From assembly GCA_933228895.1 (NCBI GenBank), contig OW121855.1, positions 44,282,698 through 44,346,697 on the forward strand: a DNA stretch of 64,000 bases. Direction: 5' to 3'. Positions 10,787-24,520 of this stretch are shown here, piece by piece. The position numbers and the translations under genes were made by a program. Source of the stretch: Platycnemis pennipes. Taxonomy: Eukaryota; Arthropoda; Insecta; Odonata; Platycnemididae. Under the pieces are notes generated by a model that did not search any database, was not told where the DNA came from, and saw only the letters and a list, made by a program, of their open reading frames with translations. Numbering within the stretch: position 1 is the first letter of the stretch; every line of letters begins with the position of its first letter.

Positions 10787-11149
10787 CATAGTTCACTAGC
10801 GAAGAAGAAGAATAATCGTCTCCCTATCATTTATGGATGAGGATAAAACTCCCTTTGTCTTCCTTTACGCTTTGACATCTCAAGCCTAATATACAAAGAA
10901 GAAGAAAATCAATATCGGTGATGAAAAGGGATAAAAGTATATGTAAAACAAAAATTGATTATATATAACATAATTATTAAAAGAATTATGACACACGGTG
11001 GCGAGACATAGAAGATTAAAGAGAAAACAAAAGGAATGCCGTTAATGAGATGATTTACTGCAGAGTACTGCAGAGAGGTCAAGGAGAGAAATATTAGAAA
11101 GACAGAAAAGAAATATAATGGAAGTATCGCATGCATTAGGCGATGGTAT
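10787..11149. other. Unannotated, possible 5' extension of a LINE relic
   Basis: AT-rich and purine-rich. A run of K/R-rich plus-strand codons precedes the LINE relic at 11150-11300 and may belong to it, but no diagnostic motif is left. Confidence 0.35.
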
Positions 11150-11300
11150 TTCAACAAAGCAGCTGATGAGGTACGGCCACGCGCAACATACGTCAGGCTA
11201 CAGATTAAAAAAACAAATACAGGGTTGAAGTAAAAGAGGAAGACCCAGAATGAGCTGGAGAGAAGGAATAAAGGGTCCAATCAGAGGGAGAAGGAGACAG
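11150..11300 (+). mobile_element. LINE C-terminal relic, second family
   Basis: Plus-strand translation reads R-Y-G-H-A-Q-H, then R-L-K-K-Q-I-Q-G, a stop, then K-R-G-R-P-R-M-S-W-R-E-G-I-K. The order 'L-x-Y-x-G-H' followed by 'G-R-P-R-x-S-W' is the usual C-terminal signature of many animal LINE ORF2 proteins. It differs from the family at 8.7, 29.3 and 54.9 kb. An in-frame stop and the lack of the upstream RT domain mark it as a fossil. Confidence 0.55.
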
Positions 11301-14135
11301 CTACCAGAAGATTTTTTGAATTAAAAGACATCAATGGTGGTTAGAAATCAGATAAAGACATCGAACGTCAAAAAATATGCTAGTGCATGTAAGCCAAGTT
11401 ACCAGAAACCATATTCAATAGTCAGATCCACAACCCGCTGTGCCAGGAGGTTGTATAAGAATAAATGGCGGGTCAATTGAAGGCAATCAAATCTCGCAGA
11501 CACCTTTAACGAGTTCTTACATTCAAATTTTAAGGATGGAAAACGTAGGGGAGCACTTTTATTTTCTTGAACTAAAATGCAACGAAGTATTTCCCATCAC
11601 ATCCAGAAGCTAGATTTTTCAATAGAGTTTGGGATACACGAAACTAACATTTAAGGTATAAAATTGAGAAAGAATACACGCTTAATTTCGGGCGAATGCA
11701 AAAAGAAACTACAATCTACAGTAGCTCATCATCAGAAGGAATAAAAGCTCCCACAAACAATATGCCTTATAAATGTGATTAAACAAACACTCATCAAAGA
11801 GAGCTATAATTAAGTCTCTTGAAAATTAATGCCTACTAACATTACCATCCGCCATTAAAGTGGGCGGAATCATTATCAAATTCAATTGGACCCGCATTAG
11901 CATTTAAAATTAATCGAATAAGGAAGGCTTCATTTCGAAAATATTCTAAGACTCTGGATCCGGGAACCGGATTCACCTTATCTCAGTTTTACGGGATGAG
12001 AATTACTTAAAACAGCTGGCAGCACATCCTTTGTTTCGAAAAACTGCTGAGAGAAAAAAATAATTACTCCAGCCAGGGGAGGCAGATTAATGTGCACCTT
12101 AAATACAATTTTGATTGGGAAATATAAAGATTTTTCACTGAATACTGAATTTTAAAACACTTTGGCGCGGAAAAACCTATCAAAAGCTTCAAATTACGCT
12201 TAATAATGACCCACCGTTTCTGTTGCCTTTTCGGAAATTTGAAAATAACTGATCGATAGGGATAATTGATATAAAGTCCATAAGAATAATGCCATAGAAA
12301 GGGGGAAAATGCTGAATGAGAAAATAATAGAGATTCGCAATCCTATAACACAAGGATTAATGAGCATATTTTTATTCTCCGATTACGGGGAGAAGAATTA
12401 TAGATAAAAAAGGAGGAGACCCAGCTTTTGATTACAAAGATGAAAACAGTCGTATATAGAAGTATAAGTCAAGAAGAAACAAAGAAAAAATATAGAAAAA
12501 CAACAACAAAGCAAGACAGCAGGCAAGAACCATTAAAAACTATTTGATAGTGCATTAAACTATGCAATTGGAGAATCTAAAGGATAGGAAGAGAGATATT
12601 AACGACCAAATATTTTTCACCGATTACTAAAAACCGATTATTTCACAGGGGCCAAGCTGTGCAATTAATCAGAAGGAAAAGCACAATTAGAAAATACCTA
12701 AGTAATAGAATTCCTGAATGCTTCCCTAACTTTTGACACATAAACACATAGGGTTTTTCTGCATGAGACACTACACTTTGTTTCCAGCTTATTCATAGAA
12801 AATTATCATTTTGCACCTGAGGAATAAGAAGATATTGCCATATAGAAAAAAAAATCTTTCTTGTACAAGTTACTAATGATAAATATCAACTGTATATTAC
12901 ATGTAAATGCACTGTAGAAAATTAAAAAAGTCTCGAGAATAACTAGTTTTAGAAAAAAATTTACTTAATCATCCGCTGTCCTTATCGTAATTTAAAAAGC
13001 AATATAATCCTTTAATTAATATCGCTTCTTAAAAGTAACTTGCCGACTCCAAACACTTCCAGAAAGGAATATAACAGTGTAAACAATTTATTAATAAAAT
13101 TACAGAAGATGTGTTAAATCATTTTTACAAGAGCACAAGCTAATTGATATAACTGCTCAGTTGTAGTTATTTGTTAAAATATTATAATTAAAATATGTTT
13201 CTTTCTCAAGCTGTCAACCAAGTCGGAAGCAATAAACTCGATCATTCCATCATGGCTACTGTATTTAAAGTTAAGATGAAAAAGTATATGCCTTCTAACC
13301 AATTCCACTGATTAGCCGAGTCATTTATGATTGGATGTAAAAGCTCATAGGTGAGTCATCAGTGAGGAGGAAGGAAGGGAAAAACTAATTAAGTAATATC
13401 ACGGCAAATGCAGTAAGCAGGAGATTGAGGGCACACGAACCAATTATACTTGAGAATTAACCAATGACAGCTTAAGCCCGGGGATATTACCTGGCATCCA
13501 AAGTCAATTTAGAACACATACCAAAGTGATCACTAATGATAGAAAATGACTCCTGCAAGAATATACGTCATTGAAATGCAAAAATTCTAGTCCTTCCCAA
13601 GCCAGATTGATGATGTCGGCAGTCCCCAACCAATATTTCCAACTTAGAAGTATCGCCGTAACATTGAGCCAAAAAGATTTCGTAACAGCTGTATCTATGC
13701 CTAAGATGAGACTTTCCCGAGAGTTAGACGCTAGTAGACGATCCTGTCACTTAGCGTGCTTCTCAGTGCAAACAAGCATATCATAACCCCTATATCATAA
13801 AATTCGTAACCCTTGTATCATAGCCAAGGCAAAATTGGGCACCCAGTTTAACACTAACGCGATGATACCATTATTTTTTAATGGAATATATACATATATA
13901 ACAAGGCATCAAATAATAAAGGAAGTGAAAAGCATCACAGCGATTGAGATAAAAAAGAGTGACAATTTCCTCGTATCTAAGAAGGCTTACGATGTTTACG
14001 AGAAAAGAAAAAAAGTCTGGAGCATAAGTCCTACAGCAACAACTCAGACGGAGTTTTTTTCCGTCTTTGACCAATCACTAGAAGAAATGTAAGCTTCTTG
14101 TCACTTGTTCTCACTACATTGTACATACTAGGTTT
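11301..14135. other. Long AT-rich stretch, nothing recognised
   Basis: Many short A/T runs, no open stretch over 85 codons with a recognisable domain, and no strong inverted repeat. At about 13778-13826 a short imperfect repeat (CGTAACCC / CATAACCC with ATATCATA-like spacers) occurs. Confidence 0.55.
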
Positions 14136-14599
14136 TCATCTTGGATGCCTCTCTCTGGTTAGAACAGAAACGCTTTTATCACCCGCAGAGCGCAATGAAT
14201 TGCGACTCTCCATTTTTTGAATTGAATAGCGGAGAAGGAATTGTACGATCTGTGGATTCGGGTTGGGAACACGATGGGTATAAGGGCGTACTGACACTTG
14301 ATGTGATCTTCGCTGGAGTGCACAAAGGAGCAAAACTAATTCTCCACGGGAGCACGGGCAAGACGCGCTTTGCTTATTCATAATATTCAAGCCAGGGGGA
14401 TATTTATTCATGAACACCCCACTCCCCTGCTCTCCGGGAAAAAAGGAGGAAGAGAATAAATAAATATTCCCTGGCTCTTTTCCTTACCCACGTAGACCCC
14501 GCCTTCCCGATGGAACGTCAAATCTCTCCCCCTCGCAATCCATAAGTCACAGCAAATTCCTCTACCCGTCACATCCCTGCAAGACCCATCCCCCTAGTA
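14136..14599. other. Unannotated mixed-composition sequence
   Basis: Overlapping open stretches on both strands (80 codons plus at 14141-14383, 93 minus at 14136-14417) without any recognised motif. Confidence 0.45.
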
Positions 14600-15190
14600 T
14601 TTATTTCCTTCCACTTAACGCCGGAAAAAAAGCCTACTTGCCCGTGAATGGAACGAAATGGCCTCGCCTACACCACGGTAGAGGCAAAAGCGGCGGCGGC
14701 TCAGATCCACCGCTAGATAGCGTTCGCTCACACACAAACACCAACCCGGCGACGCGATGCAAAAATGGGATAAGGATGGGAACAAATAAAATGCAGAATG
14801 CACACGACGCTTCGGGCGCGAAAGAAGGGGTTGAGACGGAGGGTGCGAAGGGGAGGGTTGCAATGCGGGAGGGGGTGGTTTTCAGCCTCTCTCTTTCTTT
14901 TTTATTAATAGGGGGAGTCTGAACGGCTGAAGGGTGGTGGGTTTGGAGCACTTTCGTCGCCGAGATGAAGGACAGCGAGGGGGGAACATTCTACGGACGG
15001 TGAAAGGGGCGGAGGGGGCATATGAGGGGGAAGAAGAAGAGGATGGGAGAGTGTGAGGTTGGAGGGGCGACTACAATGCTCAGCCAAGTGCACTTGCTTC
15101 GAATCAACCGACGCTGCTGGCTACTGGCACTATGCTCACTTCCCTACTGGGGACTCGCGCAACATAATAAGCGAGAACGAAAAGTCCGGA
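14600..15190. other. GC-rich island, strongly purine-biased on the plus strand
   Basis: G and A dominate the plus strand at about 14800-15070 (GGGAGG-type runs). Minus-strand open stretches of up to 105 codons (14634-14951) give proline/serine-rich low-complexity peptides, which follow from the bias. No gene called. Confidence 0.5.
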
Positions 15191-16589
15191 GTATAAAATA
15201 CTACGGGCTTCTTTAACCATACAAAGATAAACAACTCCTATAAGGCGTGAGTTTTCGGAAAAGTTAAGCTTATTTTATTTTTTTTAAATGTTATTTATCG
15301 TAAAAAGATACCAAAAGCATCTCATACAAAATACGGGCAGTAACGCACAAAGATCTACTCGCTCAGCACAATGACGGCTCTAGGAAATTAGGAGTGCGAT
15401 CGCGGAACTGTATTTTGATCCAGAAAATCCAATAATCGCAATACCATTGTTCGACATTCATAAAAAAAACGATGGGATGCAATCATAGTAAGGAAAAACC
15501 AGAAGAAAAATCACATCGAACAAACATATTCAATTTTCGTTTTGCTGAAGAATCGAAATATTGATGAAAAGTCCCTAAACACTATTTATATTAAACATAT
15601 GATGAAGACCGCAATATTTGTTTGCACACGGCATTAGTTCGAGGATGTAAAACACTAAACTAGTGTCCTACGGTCGAATTATAATCAAATAACTGTATCC
15701 AAATTGAATATTGCCTGAACTTCTATTGCTACTTTATTTGTTCCACTCTATTAGAATATAATCGATGGAAGACTTCTGTTCGTTACTATTTGTAAAGTAA
15801 CACTCAGAATATTCGATATTTTCACTTATTAATCCCACAATTCTAAATCTAACACCCCAATTTCTTTTCGTCCATTGCTATTCCATTATGCACGATCTAC
15901 CCCTTTTTAAAACTTTTCTCACTTCACTTTAGTTCATTTTATAACGTTTTTTAACGAAATTGCTCCTTTTCATTTAACAGGTGTATTTATCATCACAATG
16001 TACTCTTAGAATTTCCAACAAATCAACAAAGGCTTGATCATGATGGAACAATCGATTGATACCCAACCTTTTTATTATAATTTACAAAAGATAAAATTCA
16101 TTTCTTGAACCACATTTCGGTTAAATTTTCAAACGTTGAGCGATTACATTTTGAAAGTATTTTTGTCCACCATAATCATCAGCCAATAGTCCGTAGATTG
16201 GTTCAGCGCTGCTCACCACTCGATTTTCCTATCAAAACTAACTTCTTTATATTGCGTAATTTTTCTCTTTCGCATTCCTTTGCCATGCTTTTCGTTTGCT
16301 TGTGCATCGCCGATTTTTTTTGCCACCACAAATAAGATATTTAATGGTATTTTTCCTCATTTCTGATATTTAGATATGGGGTTTCCATGGATTTCAAACA
16401 TAATGTGGCTAAAACTGCTTTCATGTATAAATTGCCTCTTATTTGGTTGGAACCCAAAAGCTTAATATTTGGTTAAATAAAATAAGCGTTAACAGCCAAA
16501 AGATGTCACGCGAAGATTCAACAAAATGACGATAAAAGTTGAATTTCAGGCGATGTTCTACAGTCGAAGGAAGTGAAGAGCGGCTAGGG
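15191..16589. other. Unannotated AT-rich sequence
   Basis: No gene, retroelement motif or clear inverted repeat seen. Confidence 0.55.
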
Positions 16590-17330
16590 GTAAAATGCAC
16601 CGTTTAAGAGACGCCAGAGCAACGAAAGTAAAAACCAGCGGTGAAAGCGAGAGGGAAGCATGAGTCAAGAAGGAGAGGGAGGTGGTTATTCCTCGACGGA
16701 ACAAGATGGAATAGCGGATAAAGGGATGTGCGTGAGCGCAGAGGGAAGAGACAGAGGACGAGGGAGGTGGGAATGAATCGCTCCGGAGGGCTGGAAACGG
16801 ATGGATGTGGGAGGGACCCGGATATCGGAGGCGGCGGAGAAGCCTTCCCGCTTCAGAAAAGGATGAACGGTTTCGGTCGGACAGACGGAGAAAGTGAGGA
16901 ACGACAAACTGGGCGTGGGTGTATGTGCGTGCGTGCCGTTCGTTCCCGTTCGTGTGCCTGGGCGGACGGATTCAATAGGAAAAGTGAGTCAAATGATGCC
17001 TCAAGGGGTTTGGAGTCGGGAGGACGTAGGAGCGTCCGCTGGAGCGTGAGAGGGCGCGAGCCGTTATGGCGAGAGATGAACGAGGAGGATTCAAAAAGGT
17101 GTGTTGGGCGGGAAGAGTGTAGGAGGGGGGAGGGGATAGATGGAGAGTGGAATATGGAGAGGATGCGAAGCAGATGACAGGGGGGGCGATGATGTATACT
17201 TGAGATAGGTAAATGATACGGGGGTCGTGAGATGATGGCCGAGATAGAAAGCCGTAAAGAAGGAAATGGCCGTAAAGAATGGGGAACAGGGAGACCGTTT
17301 TGACAAGAGCGTTAAAGGGGAGAGTTAAGA
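16590..17330. other. GC-rich, purine-skewed island
   Basis: The plus strand is dominated by G and A for about 700 bp, with many GGGAGG, GAGAGG and GGATG words. The 149-codon plus-strand frame (16728-17177) yields an R/G/E-rich low-complexity peptide explained by the skew. It could be a transcribed island, G-quadruplex-prone DNA or a decayed low-complexity repeat. Confidence 0.5.
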
Positions 17331-19049
17331 GGAGGCAATTGCGAAGAGTTCAATGGGTAAAAAAATGCATACGATGAAGCTGGACGTACCCACGCATTAA
17401 TTGGGCGCTGAGCGACGTTGCATGCATGAACGTCGTTGTGAAGAGAAATTGAGATGTTCGAATCCGTTTCTATTTTTTTTGGACGAAAAACTATCAAAAT
17501 TTCACGGCTCATTGTGTATGCATCAAATAATAGACTGAATAATGGGGCAGGATTCAAATGGATTTCCGAGAGAGCCAAACATATATTTGGATGAGATAAA
17601 ATGACCCGTTGCTTAGGACGATTCTTTTGGGAACAAGAATTTATTTTTGGTGTTAAATTTACTGCTATCCGATCGAGGAAGAAGATTAGTCGACTATCAC
17701 TGCAGTAACCCAATGTCTTTGGAGAGAAAATGTGATTTTTCACTCGCATCTATTTTTCAATGCTATTATACGAAGAGATCCTCTAATATCTCATTTAAAT
17801 ATTTACCCTTTGACGAAATCGTTCAAAAGAAATATTAACTTCGTTTTTACAATACAGTCCCATTTGGATGTCATGTGGCTGAAAAAACCCATTCTAGGTA
17901 CACGAATTGAATATTGACGGCACCACTGCATTACTAAAACAGATAATTGAAACCATATATTCCAAAAGATATAGCTTATCAGCCTAAGACCAAGAATGAT
18001 AAATATTAGAAATTAGTGTTCCAAGCTGTTAGTTGTGGATATTCATTCAATCATATAAAACACGACCGTTATTAAATAAAAAATCAGCTCAAGCGACGTC
18101 TTGAAATTCATGTCTTAAGCGGCATCAACGTATTATAAATATGAAGTTAGAATGAGGAGATATGTAAACTATGACTGCGTTGTAATCCATCTCTTCTTTG
18201 GGTTAACAAGATTCGCAATTACGCCTCGTATGGACAGATATAATGATATTATTGCATGAAATATACGGAAAATATTCCAGACCAAGAGGTGAGGGAAAGT
18301 CTCGCAATCTGGAAATCTCACCTTGGATTCAGCAGGTGGTGTCTCGGAATTCGACCCCGTGAACTTTGAAGTCAAAGGGATATATCTTGCACGGCAGAAA
18401 AAAACACATAGGAACTGGTTTGATTTAAAATTTAGCAATATGAAGTAAGGAAAAACTTTGAATATTAAATACATTTCAGCGATTAGGTTGACAAATTAAT
18501 TTGCTTACGATCACGAGTCATAACTAAGAAAGAAAAAGATACGCCAACGGAATAATATGTAAGGGCTCAGTAAGTGAAGTTTAAGAAGTGAAAGAGCGGA
18601 AAAAACTCTGAAGCCACTGCGACTACCATTATGAAAAACAACTTGAATTTAAGTACTAAAGACAGAACGAGATTAGCGCCAGGGGTATTATCCAAGTTAT
18701 TTACAGCGGAATCCATGAAAATATCTCGGTAACAGAGATTTTTTCATGTTTTTGGTGAAAGAAATATCAGCGGAAAGACCGGGGAATATCGTTTCAGGAT
18801 CTTGATAACGTGCAAATGATAAAGCGTGGATGACATCGGTGCATTAAAGAGCTTCACACATCCCTTTCTCTCCCTGTGTATTATTACACAACAAGAATCC
18901 CAACTTATGACGAGGGCATTTACGTTAAGCGGGAGAAATCAGTGGGTGAAACCTCCAACAACTCGGGAAAATTAGAGGACGGCTCCAGGTCTGATACCTA
19001 TCTGGAAGAAAAATCGGAGCGATCCCTCGAAAAATAGAGAATATCGAGC
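17331..19049. other. Unannotated AT-rich sequence
   Basis: The minus-strand 145-codon open stretch (17312-17749) has no recognised motif. Nothing else supported. Confidence 0.5.
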
Positions 19050-19560
19050 GAACCCATATTTCGCTCCGTGTGTTCAAGTTTACTTTTTTCACCTCCCCCT
19101 CTCTAACCGAAACGCGGGCGCGTTAAAGTCACCGGGGCGCTGCAGACTGTTCCGCTCGAGTGGTTATAACGTATAGTGGGAGCGTGTCCGATCAGCGGGA
19201 TGCAGACGACCCGTGGTGTGGGTTGAGTTAAAAAGAGGAGAACGCGAGGGCGAAATAAGTGGAGGACGGGAGAGGAATGCGAGGCGAGACTGCAAGAACC
19301 TTGCGGCTGGTTTCCGACGCGCGAAATCTGGTTGCGGTGCATTGCAGTCTGCGAGAGGAGACGATTCCGGCGCAGCGGAGGTGCGTGGGTTCTGGGGAAA
19401 TGCACACCACAGTGCCCCGCGGAGGGATAAGTGCTAGAGATGCAACCGCGGGAGGCCGAAGCACTCTTCGAACGGAGGAAAGAGCAATTGAGCGGGCAGT
19501 AAGCGGACGTGGACAAGCCGCATGGAAATAAGGCTACACGGTACGCGACGAGAAATGCTG
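19050..19560. other. CpG-rich island without an identified gene
   Basis: Dense CpG, for example AACGCGGGCGCGTTAAAG near 19111. Three frames are open for 74-137 codons on both strands, so the open reading signal is not strand-specific. No protein family recognised. Confidence 0.5.
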
Positions 19561-21139
19561 TAACGCTCGAATGGACGAGATGACTTAGATATAAGGACGG
19601 GGGGACTTTAAAATATCCAACCTCGTATTAAAGAGCAAGTCGGAATATAGTCGGAGACGACAGAATCCCCGGAGTTTCATATGCAATTCTTCGATTACTC
19701 TTGCCTAAATGGCATTTTAGAGTTGATTAGTGGAAAAGAAGCCGTTGATTTAGAGTAAACAGTATTTTCTCCAGCAGTTCAAAGCCAATTTTTGAAATAA
19801 TATGACAGGCGGAACAGTTAAGTACCGTTAAAGCAACTGTATATAATCTGCGTTAGCTTCAGATACCCAAATATTAGACCTCTCATATATGTTTTCAATG
19901 ATTCAGTAGAAAATATTTTCCATTTTCCATAATGAATATCCTAAAGTATTTTCTGGATCATGTTAAAACATAAAGGGTAACAAAAATAAAGAAGTCTTTC
20001 AACAAAAAACTTTAAGTGGATACTCTAATGCAACAGATGTCTATGCATGAAAGAACATCTACCTATGTGTGCCATCCATAATGGAATTGCTGTATACTTA
20101 GGAGTAATTCTTTCGCAAAAACCATAACAGACATATGCTTTTGAGACATCTTCAAAATATTTTTTCATCTCGGAACAAAAATTGCTCTTTAAAAGCATAC
20201 TAAATAAAAAGAAATTATTTATTTCTACGGTATGTTAGTTCCTTCCTGATCTAAGTTGAAAATGATAATAATTTCCTCAACTATTGTTCCGTGAGTCATA
20301 ACACGGAAGTAATGGCATAATTATTTAAAGAAACACCGGCAATTTTCAGCCAACTGTCATAACTACCATAAATTTCTCTGAAAACGCAATGCGAACAAGA
20401 TTGCATGATAACAGCAATGGAAAACACCAGAAAACGCCAGCACGAGGCAAAAATTTTGACGCATGCATGACGGAAAGTAAGTGGTGTTACGAAGCTCTTT
20501 ACATTGACTATCGCGAGGAAGAATCAAGAGCGAAGCAAGTTACAAACCTTGGGCGTCACCAGAATCCCCATGTCAGCTGCAACTCCTGAGGCAGCGTTGA
20601 TGGCTGCCGGATACGGTCGGTGTGCATCTAAAGATGCATAAACAATATCTTCCGTGAGTACCTGGAGTTCGGAGGGGTGAATCGCTGCAACGCACGCAAG
20701 CTCGCCATGCTCTGGAATAAATTTTCACAATTTTAAAGCTTTCCCCTCGATGCATGAAGAATTTTGCGAAGAAATTTTGTTGTATATATTCACAGCAGGT
20801 GACCGTAACCAATACACTGAATTAAGATTTTAATTTGCTTGGTTGTCATCAATCTCCAATGGGTGGTATTATTGAGAATTCTGCCGGAGCACGGTAACGG
20901 TATGTACCTCCCATATATCTGTATATTTCTTTCGTTACGCTTCATTCTTATCATCTTTACTCGATGAAATATAGCGATTTACCACACATTCAATTAGATA
21001 AACGATTTATTTACGATTTATTAAAAATTCATTTTGTGCTAGAGTAATTTCTTTCTTCACATTCAACTTATAATAATATGAAAACTGATGATAACAGGGG
21101 ATGACATATTCCAGGAATCGCTAGCATGTTTGATAATTC
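19561..21139. other. Unannotated AT-rich sequence
   Basis: No gene or repeat family recognised. The moderately GC pocket at 20550-20710 has no identified content. Confidence 0.5.
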
Positions 21140-21282
21140 AAGTTCAACAAAGGTTCAAATTCTGTTTGGTTATTTTTGTTATTTGTTATTGTTGCATTAT
21201 ATTATTATTTATATTTTTATATAACCCAATGTTAAGGCATTGGTGCTGTTTTTGGTGTTAAATAAATAAATAAAATAAGCAC
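21140..21282 (+). repeat. Possible retroposon 3' tail ending in (AAAT)n
   Basis: A T-rich segment leads into GGTGCTGTTTTTGGTGTT followed by AAATAAATAAATAAAATAA (about 21259-21277). A short A/T simple-repeat tail after a non-coding segment is typical of a LINE or SINE 3' end. The body is not recognisable. Confidence 0.25.
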
Positions 21283-23559
21283 ATCGCACAGACGTATAGC
21301 AGAAGGATTTTTGGATGTTCATTGAAAAATTCGCAATTGATAAAAATTATTTGTAGAAATGTCTCACAGATTAATGCGAAAAACTCTTCCAAACTGAATA
21401 TGAGAAGTTATTTACCTAGAAATGTGAGATATCTTCACATAAAAACGTGTAGCGGAGTCAAATAAAACAGTCCTTTTGCGAATTTTTCTGATGTGAAAAC
21501 CGTTGTCTCTATTCAGGAGGCAAAACATTTTGCCTAGCAGAGACTGATATGACTTCATGACATACGAAAGAAATTACAAGTCATTATATACTAATGCTAC
21601 TATAGCCTCCAAATTATATCAAGCTTTTAATTAAATCAGAAAAATACAATGTTTTCTAAAATAAATACAAACGCTTTCAAATGACTATTCACAGAAGGAC
21701 GTTAGATCCAGAAGCGGACAGCTCAAATTAAAAAAAGCAAAGGCCTAGAATGAAATCTATGGGACCGAATTATCTGAACATGATGACTCGAAAAAGCAGT
21801 TTACACACATTAAAGTCAAACAGTTGGAAAGTTGGAATTTGAAGAAGCCGGAACGAGAAAGGAGGAAATGGATAAAGTAATCAGTTTAGTGGTTTCGCTA
21901 AATGGAAGATGTGGGGCATCCAATGAAGGACGCGGAAACCAATTGACGATCTGAATTCGAGGCAGTCAACTTGAGACGGCACAACAGCTGAGAAATTAAG
22001 TGGAGTGGAAAAAATGATAAAAAAGGGAATGGAATTTAAAGAGGAAAATGTTTGCTAAGAGCTTTCTGCAGTAAGAAAATGCCGATAAAAACATTAAGTT
22101 GAAATTAACCCAGCAGATATTCTGCCTTAGCTCTAGACTTCATACTTAAAAACGTGTATCATTCACGTTCACTACACTAACCTGTAGCGTGAACGACCGT
22201 AGCTGATAAGTTTACGAAAGTTTTGAGATATTCAAGAATCGCAAGGGCTTATGTTAACGAAGGGAATTCCTTGTAGCAAAGTACAATAAAGTGAGGGAAA
22301 AACATAATTCCCATGTACATAGTTTCCATTATAGATATCCATTATCATACCAGTCTCTGGATACAGGAAAGCATGTGTAAGAACCCATTTAGCAGAGAAT
22401 ATGGGAAAGGCATTGGCTAAGTATGTGTTCAACGCATATTTTACCTTTTTACCTCAGTATTCCATTTGAAAAACGTAAAATTATATAGGAATTGGATTTA
22501 GGGAAATATATAGGAAAGGAATTGGATTTAGGGAATGTTCAATGATTTATAATTTCTGATGTACCTAATACATAATGGCAATGATGACACATTATACGTC
22601 AGAATAAATCATGTACGTACGCAGCAGGAAAAGGCCCATTATCAATGAAAAATATATCGTGTGTAAAGACCTATAGATGATAAAATACGATGCCGTAAGA
22701 ACGTAACAATCGTTTAAAAATTCCATCAACAGTGCCAATAAACTATAGCGCTCAAACGATTGGTTTACTCTTTGGTAAGAGTCACCAAAAATATACTAAG
22801 CCCAAAAGTGAGTGAAATGCGATTATGTCAAAAAGAGGTGCAGTGATTTCATTGCGTTATCTGTGGTTTTCCAAAATACAACTTGTCCTCAAAATATGAG
22901 TTAATTCAATAATCATAATGCTCATAATATCGCTAAATGACTCATCTTCTGCCGATACTTCCTTACAAATAAATCTTCGCATCACACTTTCATTTTCAAG
23001 TTATTCAAAAATTCACGATTTAAAAAGCTCGAGAATTCCAGCGAAAAATGCATCTTTCCTCAAACTTTTCGTTCTAATAACATTAATTAAACTGAAAAAT
23101 AATATCAATGACAGTTAAAATGTAAATTAAAAAGAGCATCACATACGATAATAAATACTCTAATGTATTTGCAGCCATGTATCCGAGCTGAATGCATCTT
23201 TATCTTGCAGGAAACATCACCATCAACCACCCCGATTCGTGAAAACGGAAATTGAACCATATTCTAGTCACTCAAATATAATGATTGCATATAATAGGAG
23301 GAAATTTAGATACTCGGGCTGTGAAATAATGTTAATAGTTAAATACAAATACTTTACACGACACAATATCAAGGTACACGTCAAAGAGGTGAACGAATTA
23401 AACCCGTTGGCAAAGAGAAAAGTAGCCAAGCTTGCGATCTTTCCGTGATCTGACTGTAAACGTGCGTTATCGTTTATTAGGTCAACATTTCACTTCTATT
23501 TTCCCTTACATGGTTTGAGAAGGCATGAGAAACGGAAATATGGAAATAAAATACAAAAT
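21283..23559. other. Unannotated AT-rich sequence with a short direct repeat
   Basis: An 18-bp direct repeat (AGGAATTGGATTTAGGGA) lies at 22487-22504 and 22517-22534. Nothing else supported. Confidence 0.5.
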
Positions 23560-24010
23560 CACGCTCTCTGAGCTGCTCGCTTCGAAAAAATAACACGCTA
23601 TCCAGCCCAGCATTCCTTTCCACAAACCTCTTGCCTGAAATGAAGCCCGTGATTCCTCGGGGCCTTCTCATTTCGCTCCTCTGTCCCTCTTCACCTGGCC
23701 TTCTTCGGATTCCAGCCATCATTAGAAAACGGATACATTTTTAACTGCCCCATATCGGTTCTTTTTTCCTCCCGAAGGCGGATTCGACGGAGGCCGAATG
23801 AGGTGCCCTTGGTGATGCTGGGAGCATAACTCGTCCTCCGCCCGCATTTTTACGCACGGATATGCTCGACCATTCCGGAGATTTTTTCGAGAAACGGACT
23901 CCCACCGAGGGAGGCGACGGAGAATCCTCCAGATTCCGTCCCTCTCCTCTTCGGGATTTACGAGATTAGCGTCCAGTTCCGGATCTGCCGCTGCGCTGAA
24001 TGGGCCGGCC
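23560..24010. other. GC-rich island next to the tandem array
   Basis: CpG-rich sequence ending in GGCCGGCCGGC (about 24003-24013), directly at the start of the 170-bp repeat array. No gene recognised. Confidence 0.5.
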
Positions 24011-24520
24011 GGCTATTTTAATTCACCCTCGCAAAGAGAGGGAAAATGTATCCTTTCAGGAAGGAAGTGCGCGAGTATTTCTGCACGTTACATAAGCCAG
24101 ACTGAGGAAGATCTGTTAAGTTCATTCATTCATCACCAAAAGAAAGAATGGAAAAAATTCAGTCAATCCAAGCGTAACCCGGCTATTTTAATTCACACTC
24201 GCAAAGAGAGGTAAAATGTATCCTTTCAGGAAGGAAGTGCGCGAGTATTTCTGCACGTTACATAAGCCAGACTGAGGAAGATCTGTTAAGTTCATTCATT
24301 CATCACCAAAAGAAAGAATGGAAAAAATTCAGTCAATCCAAGCGTAACCCGGCTATTTTAATTCACACTCGCAAAGAGAGGGAAAATGTATCCTTTCAGG
24401 AAGGAAATGCGCGAGTATTTCTGCACGTTACATAAGCCAGACTGAGGAATATCTGTCAAGTTCATTCATTCATCATCAAAAGAAAGAATGGAAAAAATTC
24501 AGTCAATCCAAGTGCAACTC
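24011..24520. repeat. Tandem array, three 170-bp units
   Basis: Units at 24011-24180, 24181-24350 and 24351-24520 are each exactly 170 bp, start with GGCTATTTTAATTCAC and end near AGTCAATCCAAG. Units 1 and 2 differ at about two positions. Unit 3 carries further changes (GTGC to ATGC, AAGATCTGTTAAG to AATATCTGTCAAG, a changed last 10 bases). Each contains TTCATTCATTCATCA. The unit length is in the range of nucleosomal satellite monomers, but three copies could simply be a local duplication. No long open frame. Confidence 0.95.

Noticed and set aside
11150..11200. CTGATGAGG at about 11161 considered as another hammerhead core
   Set aside because: No GAAA or stem II at the required spacing. It lies inside a LINE coding relic.
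24011..24520. Tandem array considered as a CRISPR
   Set aside because: The units are 170-bp full-length repeats with no unique spacers, in a eukaryotic context.
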